64,000 nucleotides of DNA from Microbacterium oleivorans (GTDB lineage: Bacteria > Actinomycetota > Actinomycetes > Actinomycetales > Microbacteriaceae), in assembly GCF_001691565.1 (NCBI RefSeq), contig NZ_MAYO01000003.1, positions 1,216,766 through 1,280,765 of the forward strand. The letters run 5' to 3'. A model generated the notes under the pieces. The model ran no database searches, was not told the DNA's origin, and saw only the letters and a program-made list of their open reading frames with translations. Both the position numbers and the translations under genes were made by a program. How positions within the stretch are numbered: the first letter of the stretch is position 1; every line of letters starts with the position of its first letter. This document shows positions 27,775 through 34,959 of the stretch, in pieces.

Positions 27775-28677
27775 ATGGCCTCTGATCCTCGCTACCGCGC
27801 GTCGGTCCGGATCGATCTCGATCTGGTCTGCGCGCATCCCGACGACCTCCTCGCCGGCATCGACGATGCTTCCCGCATGTCGGCAGCGACGATGAATGCC
27901 GAAGACGCCCTGCTCTCGCTCCTGGACGTCGCGGTCACCCCGGGTGCGGAGCGCCTCGTCCGCGTCGAATCGACCAGTACGACCATCGTCGACTCCGAGT
28001 GGGAGGGAACATCGGGCGGCGTCCCGGACGGCTCATCCGACACGGCCCGGGTGGCCCGTGCGGGCGCGAGACTGGCGGGGATCGACTGGGCGCTGAACGA
28101 ACTTTTCGGCGGCGCCACCGGTGACGCGACGGCATCCGAGCTGCGGCAGCGCACCATCATCAAGGGTCTCGTGTGGAACGCCTCCGTCATGATCGTCGAC
28201 TGCCTGTTCGACGACGTCCTGCATCTGGCGGATGCCTCGGGGGATCACTCCGCATGGCGGGACACCCACGTCATCTCGCAACTGCCGCCGCAGTACGCGA
28301 CCCATTACGACCGCGGATTCGCGCAGAAGTTCCTCGCAGCGACGATCGAGGTCACGTCCCGCCTGAGCGCGTCGCCCGTGTACCCGCCGACCGTCGCGCA
28401 CGAGCTGGCGCTGAAGCTCGTCCTCGACGAGGCGGAGCGCAACGCCGACCGGCTGGGCGGCGACCTACCCGAAGGCTGGCGGGGACACCTCGACACCGTG
28501 CTGTTCCAGGATCTCGACGTCGACTCGCTGTTCGCCGAGCAGGACGAGACATCGAAACGGGATGCCGCAGCCGCGACCCCTCCGCTGGACTTCGCGAGCT
28601 GGTTCATCCCCTACGCGCACGCGCCGGCTCCCGCGCCCTACGCGAGTGACGACATCAAGGAGCCCGCAGGCCGCTAG
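27775..28677 (+). CDS. Uncharacterised protein
   Basis: A 300-residue acidic protein with strong coding bias that I do not recognise. It has no signal peptide or clear TM helix. The N-terminal 70 residues look like a small alpha/beta unit (SVRIDLDLVCAHPDDLLAG); the middle is helical with a hydrophobic stretch (IIKGLVWNASVMIVDCLFDDVL), and the C-terminus is Ala/Pro-rich. TACGAT ends six bases before the ATG, so expression is probably leaderless. It lies between ptrB and the manganese-riboswitch unit, with no operon partner. Confidence 0.75.
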   Translation: MASDPRYRASVRIDLDLVCAHPDDLLAGIDDASRMSAATMNAEDALLSLLDVAVTPGAERLVRVESTSTTIVDSEWEGTSGGVPDGSSDTARVARAGARLAGIDWALNELFGGATGDATASELRQRTIIKGLVWNASVMIVDCLFDDVLHLADASGDHSAWRDTHVISQLPPQYATHYDRGFAQKFLAATIEVTSRLSASPVYPPTVAHELALKLVLDEAERNADRLGGDLPEGWRGHLDTVLFQDLDVDSLFAEQDETSKRDAAAATPPLDFASWFIPYAHAPAPAPYASDDIKEPAGR

Positions 28678-28734
28678 CACGACGGATGCCGTCGGGGCAA
28701 TTGTCAGTTTTCGCTTCCGGGATCCCATAAAATC

Positions 28735-28845
28735 GGAAGTCCCCAGGGGGAGTACTCCGATACGGTCGGTTCGTCATTACGGATGTGAAGGCGCATCCCG
28801 GACCACCGGTCTCGAGACATCGAGATGGAGAAGACTCTGGCGTCA
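28735..28845 (+). promoter_or_regulatory. Probable yybP-ykoY manganese riboswitch upstream of terC
   Basis: The leader contains GGGGAGTA (28747-28754) followed by TCC, then TCGTCATTACGGA (28771-28783) and a CCGGACCACCGG segment. These fit the conserved core and metal-binding loops of yybP-ykoY RNAs as I remember them from actinobacteria. A TAAAAT -10 box at 28728-28733 would start transcription just before it. The next gene is terC, a classic target of this class. The boundaries are approximate. Confidence 0.75.
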
Positions 28846-28872
28846 TTCGTTCACGCCATTGAGGAGACTCCT

Positions 28873-29904
28873 GTGGAAATCACGCCGCTCGTATGGGGCA
28901 TCACGATCGCGGTCACGATCGCGTTCTTCGTCTATGAATTCTTCGCGCACGTCCGCAAGCCGCACGAACCGTCGATCGGGGAATCGGCCCGTTGGTCGGC
29001 GTTCTACATCGGTCTCGCTCTGCTGTTCGGTGTCGCGATCGGCTTCATCCCCGGATGGGGTTGGGTCTACTCGGGCGAGTACTTCGCCGGGTATCTGACC
29101 GAGAAGGCTCTGTCGATCGACAACCTGTTCGTCTTCCTCATCGTCATGACCGGGTTCGCCGTCCCCAAGAAGTACCAGCAGAAGGTGCTGATGATCGGCA
29201 TCGTGATCGCCCTCATCATGCGCGGCGCGTTCATCGCCGTCGGCGCCGCCCTCATCGAGAATTTCTCGTGGATCTTCTACGTGTTCGGCGCCCTCCTGCT
29301 GTTCCTCGCCTACCGTCAGGCGTTCTCACACGGCGAATCGGACCCGGCCAACGGCAAGTTCATGCAGTTCGTCCGGCGGATCCTCCCCGTGAGCGACGAG
29401 TACAACGGCGACAAGCTGACGGTGAAGAAGGCCGGCAAGCGCTTCGTCACCCCGATGCTGCTCGTCATCGTCGCGATCGGCTTCGTCGACCTCATCTTCG
29501 CCGTCGACTCGATCCCGGCGATCTACGGTCTCACGAATGAGGCGTACATCGTCTTCACCGCCAACGCGTTCGCCCTCATGGGCCTCCGCCAGCTCTACTT
29601 CCTCATCGGCGGCCTGCTGGAGCGTCTCGTCTACCTCGCACAGGGCCTGGCCGTCATCCTCGCCTTCATCGGGGTGAAGCTCGTCCTGCACGCCATGCAC
29701 GTCAACGAGCTGCCGTTCATCAACGGCGGCGAACCGATGCTGTGGGCCCCCGAGATCCCGATCTGGTTCTCACTGCTGTTCATCGCCGCGACGATCGTCG
29801 TGGCCACCGTTGCGAGCCTCGCCAAGACGCGGCGCGACGATGCCAAGGCGCTCGCGACCGGAGCCCCCACGGCCACCCCTGAGCAGACGAAGGAGCACAG
29901 CTGA
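28873..29904 (+). CDS. TerC-family membrane protein, likely Mn2+ exporter
   Basis: A 343-residue membrane protein of the TerC/Alx family, about nine TM helices, with the characteristic acidic helix motifs KALSIDNLFVFLIVM and DLIFAVDSIPAIYGL, where Asp residues bind the metal. Relatives export manganese. The GTG at 28873 has GAGGAG six bases upstream; an in-frame ATG 16 codons earlier lies inside the riboswitch region. Control by the upstream manganese riboswitch is expected. The CNNM/CBS gene follows after 62 bases. Confidence 0.92.
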   Translation: MEITPLVWGITIAVTIAFFVYEFFAHVRKPHEPSIGESARWSAFYIGLALLFGVAIGFIPGWGWVYSGEYFAGYLTEKALSIDNLFVFLIVMTGFAVPKKYQQKVLMIGIVIALIMRGAFIAVGAALIENFSWIFYVFGALLLFLAYRQAFSHGESDPANGKFMQFVRRILPVSDEYNGDKLTVKKAGKRFVTPMLLVIVAIGFVDLIFAVDSIPAIYGLTNEAYIVFTANAFALMGLRQLYFLIGGLLERLVYLAQGLAVILAFIGVKLVLHAMHVNELPFINGGEPMLWAPEIPIWFSLLFIAATIVVATVASLAKTRRDDAKALATGAPTATPEQTKEHS

Positions 29905-29907
29905 CCG

Positions 29908-29970
29908 ATGATCAGCGACCATACGCAGGCGCCCACCGTTGAGGCCGACGCCATCGAGGTGACCCGATGA
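29908..29970 (+). CDS. Possible 20-residue micro-ORF between terC and the CNNM gene
   Basis: ATG-initiated frame MISDHTQAPTVEADAIEVTR starting three bases after the terC stop and ending in TGA that overlaps the next ATG (ATGA). It contains the ribosome site (GAGGTG) of the following gene, so translation through it could couple the two genes. There is no ribosome site of its own, so it may only be translated by reinitiation. Confidence 0.3.
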   Translation: MISDHTQAPTVEADAIEVTR

Positions 29971-31253
29971 ACGACCTGGCCCTGAACATCGCGCTCGTCG
30001 TGCTGTTCGTCCTGGTGGGCGGTGTGTTCGCCGCGACCGAGATGGCTCTCGTGACGCTCCGCGAGAGCCAGATCAATGCGATCGCCGCACGCGGCAAGCG
30101 GGGCGCCAAGGTGGCAGGGCTGGCGCGGAACCCCAACACGTTCCTTTCGGCCGTGCAGATCGGGGTGACGGTGGCGGGCTTCGCCTCGGCCGCCTACGGC
30201 GCCACGTCGATCGCCCCCTCCGTCGCCCCGCTCATCGAGTCGGCGGGTGCGGACCCCGGGTTGGCGCTGACGCTCGCGACGCTGATCCTGACCCTGCTGA
30301 TCGCCTATCTGTCGCTCGTGCTCGGCGAGCTCGTGCCCAAGCGCCTCGCGATCCAGCGGAACGCTCAGTTCGCGTACGCCGTCGCGCCCGTCCTCGACGG
30401 GTTCGCGAAAGTCATGCGGCCCGTGATCTGGCTGCTGTCGGTCTCGACGAACGCCCTCGTGCGCCTGCTCGGCGGTGATCCTCACAAGACCGGCGAGGAG
30501 ATGACCGACGAGGAGGTCCGCGACATCGTCGCGAGCCATGAGGGCCTTCCTGAGGACGAACGCCGGATCCTCGAGGACGTCTTGTCGCTCCGAGGCCGCC
30601 AGCTCAGCGAGGTCATGCGGCCGCGGCCGGAGGTGACGGCGTTGGACGACACCGCCACGATCGGCGAGGCCGTGGCCGAGGCACGGGAGCTGCCGTTCTC
30701 GCGTTACCCGGTCGCCGACACCTCCATCGACGACATCGTCGGCTTCGTCCACGTCCGCGACCTCTTCGAGGCGGTCGTCGAAGGACGGGATGCCCCCTTG
30801 TCGGGAATCGTACGCCCGATCCCCTATTTCCCCTCGACCGCCCGCGTCCTCCCCACGCTCACGAAGATGCGTGCCGAAGGCCATCAGATCGCGGTGGTCG
30901 TCGACGAGTACGGCGGGACGGACGGCATCGTCACCCTCGAAGACCTCGTGGAGGAGGTCGTCGGGGAGATCTTCGACGAATACGACACCGCGGTCCCGCC
31001 GGGCGGGGATCGCGAGATCGTCGACGGCCGATTGAACCTGCAGGACTTCTCCGAGGCGACGGGGATCGTCCTCCCCCGCGGCGCCTCCGACACGGTCGCC
31101 GGCTTCGTCACCGAGCGCCTCGGCCGCCTCGCGGTGGTCGGCGATGTGATCGAGGTCGACGGCGCGACGATCGAGGTCACGGCGCTCGACCGTCGCCGCA
31201 TCTCCGAGGTGCGCGTCACCGCGCGGGATGCTGTCGAGGCGGGCCAGGGCTGA
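29967..31253 (+). CDS. CNNM/HlyC-CorC family protein with CBS domains
   Basis: A 428-residue membrane protein. The N-terminal DUF21/CNNM transmembrane domain (about 1-190) has FAATEMALVTLRESQ and LGELVPKRLAIQ. A CBS pair follows (about 210-335, with RYPVADTSIDDIVGFVHVRDLF and QIAVVVDEYGGTDGIVTLEDL), then the CorC/HlyC C-terminal domain. Relatives move or regulate Mg2+/Co2+ and are sometimes called hemolysins. GAGGTG lies five bases before the ATG. Transcription with the riboswitch-controlled terC is likely, linking it to divalent-metal balance. Confidence 0.93.
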   Translation: MNDLALNIALVVLFVLVGGVFAATEMALVTLRESQINAIAARGKRGAKVAGLARNPNTFLSAVQIGVTVAGFASAAYGATSIAPSVAPLIESAGADPGLALTLATLILTLLIAYLSLVLGELVPKRLAIQRNAQFAYAVAPVLDGFAKVMRPVIWLLSVSTNALVRLLGGDPHKTGEEMTDEEVRDIVASHEGLPEDERRILEDVLSLRGRQLSEVMRPRPEVTALDDTATIGEAVAEARELPFSRYPVADTSIDDIVGFVHVRDLFEAVVEGRDAPLSGIVRPIPYFPSTARVLPTLTKMRAEGHQIAVVVDEYGGTDGIVTLEDLVEEVVGEIFDEYDTAVPPGGDREIVDGRLNLQDFSEATGIVLPRGASDTVAGFVTERLGRLAVVGDVIEVDGATIEVTALDRRRISEVRVTARDAVEAGQG

Positions 31254-31323
31254 CCGCGTGGAGCCCCTCTCGAGCAGATGTGGGCCGGAAACCACGAGAT
31301 CCGCCGTGAACTATCGTCGGGCC

Positions 31324-31620
31324 ATGGAGTCTGAGGACGGCGAGCGCGTCGCGGTGAAGACCTCCGCGCTGGTGTGGGGTTCGCTCTGGATTCTCGGCAT
31401 CGGCCTAGCGGCGATCTTCTTCACTTTCGTCGCCGTCCAGGAGTTCGGCGAGGCCATGGGGCGATGGTCCGAAGTCACCGCAGCCGGCGCCAAAGACATT
31501 CGGATGCCACGCTGGATGAGGTTCTCGATGCACGCGGGCACCGTAGTCTTCTTCGCGATCTTCATCCTGGTCATGGCGCGGTTCGTCGTCCGCGAACTTC
31601 GCCGGCGTCGTAGGAGCTGA
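31324..31620 (+). CDS. Small two-helix membrane protein
   Basis: A 98-residue protein with two TM helices (about 13-38 and 67-88) and an Arg-rich C-terminus (RELRRRRRS). Not recognised. TATCGT (31312-31317) lies six bases before the ATG and no ribosome site is present, which supports this start and a leaderless mRNA. It ends 14 bases before the convergent unknown gene at 31635. Confidence 0.7.
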   Translation: MESEDGERVAVKTSALVWGSLWILGIGLAAIFFTFVAVQEFGEAMGRWSEVTAAGAKDIRMPRWMRFSMHAGTVVFFAIFILVMARFVVRELRRRRRS

Positions 31621-31634
31621 GCTCCCGAGCGCTG

Positions 31635-32015
31635 TCAGCGAACCGAGGAAGTCGAACCGCCCTTACGCGCGACGAGGCTTCGCACCTCAGCCACCGCTGA
31701 GAGCCCGAGCTCGAGGCTCTCCTCCTGCTCGCATCGCACGTCCGGGTGCAGGTCTTCCTCCGCCAGGATCTCGAGCGTGACCGCGTTCCCTTCTTCCAGT
31801 CGATCGAGGATGAACGGCAGATCATCCTCCATCAGCGGCACGTCGAACGGCGCGTCCTCGGGCAACGGTGAGGCATACGGCTGATCGTCGGCGGTCTCCT
31901 GGGCCGGCTCATTCACCCGCCGAGCGTCATCGATGATGTCCCAGATGCGTTCGAGTTCGCCGAGGATGCCTCGCGGATCCATTTCAACACGGTCACCGGA
32001 GGACTGATTCTCCAT
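31635..32015 (-). CDS. Uncharacterised acidic protein
   Basis: A 126-residue acidic protein, rich in Glu/Asp (PLPEDAPFDVPLMEDDLPFILDRLEEGN region at about residues 55-85), unrecognised. Codon bias is weaker than in its neighbours. The start is uncertain: ATG 32015 or ATG 31982; the frame is open to 32057. It lies beside the decayed tRNA-Thr copy, so it may be part of an old insertion. Confidence 0.5.
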   Translation of the reverse strand: MENQSSGDRVEMDPRGILGELERIWDIIDDARRVNEPAQETADDQPYASPLPEDAPFDVPLMEDDLPFILDRLEEGNAVTLEILAEEDLHPDVRCEQEESLELGLSAVAEVRSLVARKGGSTSSVR

Positions 32016-32103
32016 CTCGGCGCTGATCGCCAACGCGGTTCGGTAGGTCAAGAGCACAGAGCGGACAGTACATGGATCACCACCCGAATCGATGCACAGC
32101 GAT

Positions 32104-32150
32104 TGGTGCCGGTTACAGGACGAGAACGTGCCACCCCGGTATTGCCGGTC
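32104..32150 (-). pseudogene. Decayed copy of the tRNA-Thr 3' half
   Basis: Reading either strand, 35 of the first 43 bases match the 3' end of the intact tRNA-Thr at 32508-32583, including the CCA and the acceptor strand (TGGTGCCGG at 32104). The T-loop has lost the invariant TTCRA pattern, and the anticodon side is absent. It has the same orientation as the intact gene and lies on its 3' side, as expected for the far end of an element integrated at a tRNA 3' end. Confidence 0.75.
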
Positions 32151-32348
32151 GCAACTGGTGAGGGCTTGTCGGGAGTGGTGATCCCCGTGAGGTTCCGCGG
32201 CGTCCGGCGATCAAGGCGCTCTCGAGTGGTGAAGATCAGGGTGTGTTCGTGGCTCAGAACACGCTCGAGCCGAGATGACGCCGTCGTGTCAACCCTCTCC
32301 GGGTCGCGTGCGACACGGCGTTGCATGGGCGGGTCGAAAGGAGACATC
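32151..32348. other. Gene-free stretch between the tRNA remnant and the 33-residue ORF
   Basis: Two hundred bases with no convincing coding signal on either strand. Open frames that cross it (for example the plus frame from 32103) have no codon bias until the ATG at 32349. The region sits between the intact tRNA-Thr and its remnant, so it is probably eroded insertion DNA. Confidence 0.5.
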
Positions 32349-32450
32349 ATGAGCGATTCCATCCCCGACAAGCCGAGCCAGGCCGAGGGCGACATCGGCG
32401 ACGACGACATCACGGCCGCCGAGCAGGAGTCCGAGGAACAGGACGACTGA
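32349..32450 (+). CDS. Very small acidic protein (33 residues)
   Basis: MSDSIPDKPSQAEGDIGDD and so on, ending ESEEQDD: 33 residues, 16 of them Asp, Glu or Gln, no hydrophobic core. The evidence that it is real is an AAAGGAGA ribosome site six bases before the ATG, good codon use and a strong terminator 16 bases after the stop. It resembles small disordered actinobacterial proteins but I cannot name a family. It lies inside the tRNA-Thr scar. Confidence 0.65.
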   Translation: MSDSIPDKPSQAEGDIGDDDITAAEQESEEQDD

Positions 32451-32465
32451 CCCTCGAATGGCGAA

Positions 32466-32498
32466 GAGCCCCCGCATCCTGGACAGGAACGGGGGCTC
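32466..32498. terminator. Terminator after the 33-residue ORF and tRNA-Thr
   Basis: A perfect 9-bp stem GAGCCCCCG / CGGGGGCTC with a 15-base loop, 16 bases after the small ORF and 10 bases from the 3' end of the minus-strand tRNA gene. It can serve both. Confidence 0.7.
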
Positions 32499-32507
32499 GA
32501 CCCGTCG

Positions 32508-32583
32508 TGGTGCCGGCTACAGGACTTGAACCTGCAACCCCCGTATTACAAGTACGGTGCGCTACCAATTGCGCCAAGCCGGC
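32508..32583 (-). tRNA. tRNA-Thr (anticodon TGT), CCA encoded
   Basis: The minus strand starts GCCGGCTTGGCGCAATTGG and folds into a full cloverleaf. The 7-bp acceptor is GCCGGCT/AGCCGGC; the D arm is GGCGCAATTGGTAGCGC-like; the anticodon stem CCGTA/TACGG carries loop CTTGTAA (anticodon TGT); the T arm contains GGTTCAAGTCC. The discriminator is A and CCA is encoded (32508-32510). It reads ACA and other threonine codons. Confidence 0.96.
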
Positions 32584-32613
32584 AGATGGCCCAGTCTAAC
32601 CGGGCCGCGAGCC

Positions 32614-33549
32614 TCACTCTGCGGGCGGCGTGGGCGTCGGGGAGGCGGTCTGGTCCGTGTAGAACTTGTCGCTCGCGCTCGTGAGCACGAACTGCGAGAA
32701 CTCCGCGGCATCCTGCAGCGCACCCATGTACGGCTGGCCGTTGACGAGGATCATCGGGGTCCCGGCGAGCTGGAGACCGTCGGCATCGGGGATGCCGGCG
32801 ATCGCGCGCTCCGTCGCGTCCTTCGTCCACTCGATGTAGTCGCCGTCCTCGATGCAGGATCGCACCGTGTCGGGGTCCGTCGCGCCGACGGCCTGCGCGA
32901 GATCAGCGAGCTCCGTGTCGGAGAAGCCGTCGGTGTCCATCGCCGGCTGACGGCTCAGCAACTCGGTGTTGTACGCGAAGAAGACACTCTCGTCGTGCGT
33001 CGCGACGCACGCGGCGGCGGCGGCGGCGCGCAGCGAGTACTTGGTGCCGTTGGACTTGGCGGTCAGCATCGACACGGGGTGGTAGCTGAGCGTCGCCGCA
33101 CCCTCATCGACCCACGTCTTCAACTGATCCACGTTGGCGAGCTGCCACTCGCGTGCGCCCGGAGAGAGGTAGTCGACGTAGACGCGGATGTCGACGGGAG
33201 CAGCGGATGCTGTCGGTGCCGGCGCTGCCTTGTCGGATTCCGGAGTGGCCTCGACCGCACTGTCGTCGATCGCGCCTTGGTCACCCGACACACCTGCGAC
33301 GTCACTGACGGCGAATCCGTCCGAGCTCGCGGTGTCCGGGGTCAGGTCCCGCCCACCCATCGTGGACGTCACCGACCAGACCACGACCGCTGCGACCGCA
33401 GCGACAGCGCCGGTCGCGAGGACACCCAGCGATAGGCGGCGCGCCAGACGGGCTCGTGACTGTCGAACGTGGACGCGCTGCGCTTTCTCGCGCACGGCCT
33501 CGCGACGATCGGTCGCGGATGACGGGGTGTCGCCGGAATCGGTGGACAT
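32614..33549 (-). CDS. DsbA-like thioredoxin-fold membrane protein lacking the CXXC motif
   Basis: A 311-residue protein: basic cytoplasmic N-terminus, one TM helix (about 38-60), a disordered linker (65-117), then an extracellular DsbA-like domain. The strand before the active site is normal (IRVYVDYL) but the catalytic CXXC is replaced by SPGA (129-132). The cis-proline loop GTPMILVNG (263-271) is kept. Two other cysteines (181 and 232) remain. It therefore cannot be a classical thiol oxidoreductase; a binding or chaperone role is possible. ATG 33549 has GAGG upstream. tRNA-Thr follows on the same strand. Confidence 0.88.
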   Translation of the reverse strand: MSTDSGDTPSSATDRREAVREKAQRVHVRQSRARLARRLSLGVLATGAVAAVAAVVVWSVTSTMGGRDLTPDTASSDGFAVSDVAGVSGDQGAIDDSAVEATPESDKAAPAPTASAAPVDIRVYVDYLSPGAREWQLANVDQLKTWVDEGAATLSYHPVSMLTAKSNGTKYSLRAAAAAACVATHDESVFFAYNTELLSRQPAMDTDGFSDTELADLAQAVGATDPDTVRSCIEDGDYIEWTKDATERAIAGIPDADGLQLAGTPMILVNGQPYMGALQDAAEFSQFVLTSASDKFYTDQTASPTPTPPAE

Positions 33550-33674
33550 GAAACCTCGGGGAGATCTGTGGTGCGGCCAGGGGCCCGGCGCCCGGGTGTG
33601 GCGCACTGTCCGATGTTAGTCAGACGCGCTGGAAAAAGGCTGACGAGGCGGCATCCCCCTGCTCCTCGCAGCCG

Positions 33675-33772
33675 TGGCATACTGAACACGCACCCGATGG
33701 CGGGTGTGCGGGGTGTCCCCCGCTCGCTTCACAACGGATCGTCCGGCACGTACCTGCCGGTGAAGGAGAAGA
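33675..33772 (+). promoter_or_regulatory. Structured leader of the sugar ABC ATPase gene, possible msiK RNA
   Basis: Three hairpins stand in series before the ribosome site: CGCACCCG/CGGGTGTGCG (about 33689-33710), GCGGGG/CCCCCGC (33709-33724) and CCGGCA/TGCCGG (33742-33759), followed by GAAGGAGAAG. A TACTGA/CATACT box near 33679 may be the -10. An msiK RNA motif has been described in front of this gene family in actinobacteria; I could not test the match. Confidence 0.45.
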
Positions 33773-33776
33773 AAAG

Positions 33777-34880
33777 ATGGCGTCCGTCACGTTCGACAAC
33801 GCAACCCGTCTGTACCCCGGTGGCACCCGCCCGGCGGTCGACAAGCTCAACCTCGAGGTCGCCGACGGCGAGTTCCTCGTCCTGGTCGGTCCTTCCGGCT
33901 GCGGTAAGTCCACCTCGCTCCGCATGCTCGCGGGTCTCGAAGAGGTCAACTCCGGCTCGATCCGCATCGGCGACCGCGACGTCACCGACGTGCCGCCGAA
34001 GGACCGCGACATCGCGATGGTGTTCCAGAACTACGCGCTCTACCCCCACATGACCGTCGCCGAGAACATGGGCTTCGCGCTCAAGATCGCCGGTGTCGGC
34101 AAGGAGGAGCGCGCCTCCCGCGTTCTCGAGGCAGCCAAGCTCCTCGACCTCGAGGAGTACCTCACCCGCAAGCCGAAGGCCCTCTCGGGTGGTCAGCGTC
34201 AGCGCGTCGCCATGGGCCGCGCGATCGTTCGTCAGCCCCAGGTGTTCCTCATGGACGAGCCGCTGTCGAACCTCGACGCCAAGCTCCGCGTGCAGACCCG
34301 TACGCAGATCGCGTCGTTGCAGCGCCGCCTCGGCGTCACGACGGTCTACGTCACCCACGACCAGACCGAGGCCCTCACCATGGGCGACCGCATCGCCGTC
34401 CTGAAGGACGGCCTCCTGCAGCAGGTCGGCACCCCTCGCGACCTGTACGAGAAGCCGAACAACGTGTTCGTCGCCGGCTTCATCGGGTCGCCCGCCATGA
34501 ACCTGTTCCCGGCCGACCTGGCCGAGGGCGGCATCCGCTTCGGCTCCGAGATCGTCCCCCTCGACCGCGACACGGTCGGCCGCGCAAACGGCAGCCAGGT
34601 CACCGTCGGCGTCCGTCCCGAGGACATCGAGGTCGGACCGGCCGACGGCAAGGGCCTCGCGGTCCAGGTCGACCTCGTCGAGGAGCTCGGCGCGGACGGC
34701 TACCTCTACGGCCACGTGGACATCAACGGCAAGCGCACCGACATCGTCGCGCGCGTCGACGGTCGCAACCACCCGAACGCGGGCGAGACGGTCACCCTGG
34801 CCGCCAAGCCGGGCCACGTGCACGCGTTCGACATGGAGTCGGGCGACCGCCTCAACGACAAGCCGGTCGTCTCGGCCTGA
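33777..34880 (+). CDS. msiK: Sugar ABC transporter ATP-binding protein, MsiK/UgpC type
   Basis: A 367-residue ATPase. Walker [11 protein letters not shown]-loop VFQNYALYPHMTV, signature LSGGQRQRVAMGRA, Walker B VFLMDEPLSNLD and H-loop VTHDQTE are followed by a MalK-like regulatory TOBE domain (about 240-367). No permease or binding-protein genes are near it. In Streptomyces MsiK is shared by several sugar importers, and the same is likely here. GGAGAAG lies seven bases before the ATG. The long structured leader suggests post-transcriptional control. A strong hairpin follows. Confidence 0.93.
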   Translation: MASVTFDNATRLYPGGTRPAVDKLNLEVADGEFLVLVGPSGCGKSTSLRMLAGLEEVNSGSIRIGDRDVTDVPPKDRDIAMVFQNYALYPHMTVAENMGFALKIAGVGKEERASRVLEAAKLLDLEEYLTRKPKALSGGQRQRVAMGRAIVRQPQVFLMDEPLSNLDAKLRVQTRTQIASLQRRLGVTTVYVTHDQTEALTMGDRIAVLKDGLLQQVGTPRDLYEKPNNVFVAGFIGSPAMNLFPADLAEGGIRFGSEIVPLDRDTVGRANGSQVTVGVRPEDIEVGPADGKGLAVQVDLVEELGADGYLYGHVDINGKRTDIVARVDGRNHPNAGETVTLAAKPGHVHAFDMESGDRLNDKPVVSA

Positions 34881-34898
34881 TCGTCATCATCAGCAGGA

Positions 34899-34937
34899 CC
34901 GCGGCGCGGGAAGGTCTCCGGACCTCCCGCGCCGCGG
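34899..34937 (+). terminator. Terminator after the ABC ATPase gene
   Basis: A 17-bp stem with one bulged base (CCGCGGCGCGGGAAGGTC / GACCTCCCGCGCCGCGG) and a TCCG loop, 18 bases after the stop codon. Confidence 0.8.
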
Positions 34938-34959
34938 TGCGTGAGTCGGAGGTCACCGC

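Noticed and set aside
29326..31295. Minus-strand open frames opposite terC and the CNNM gene
   Set aside because: Asp/Arg/His-rich shadows of clear plus-strand membrane protein genes.
32103..32348. Longer plus-strand frame leading into the 33-residue ORF
   Set aside because: Codon use is random and Arg/Ser-rich before 32349, where an ideal ribosome site marks the real start.
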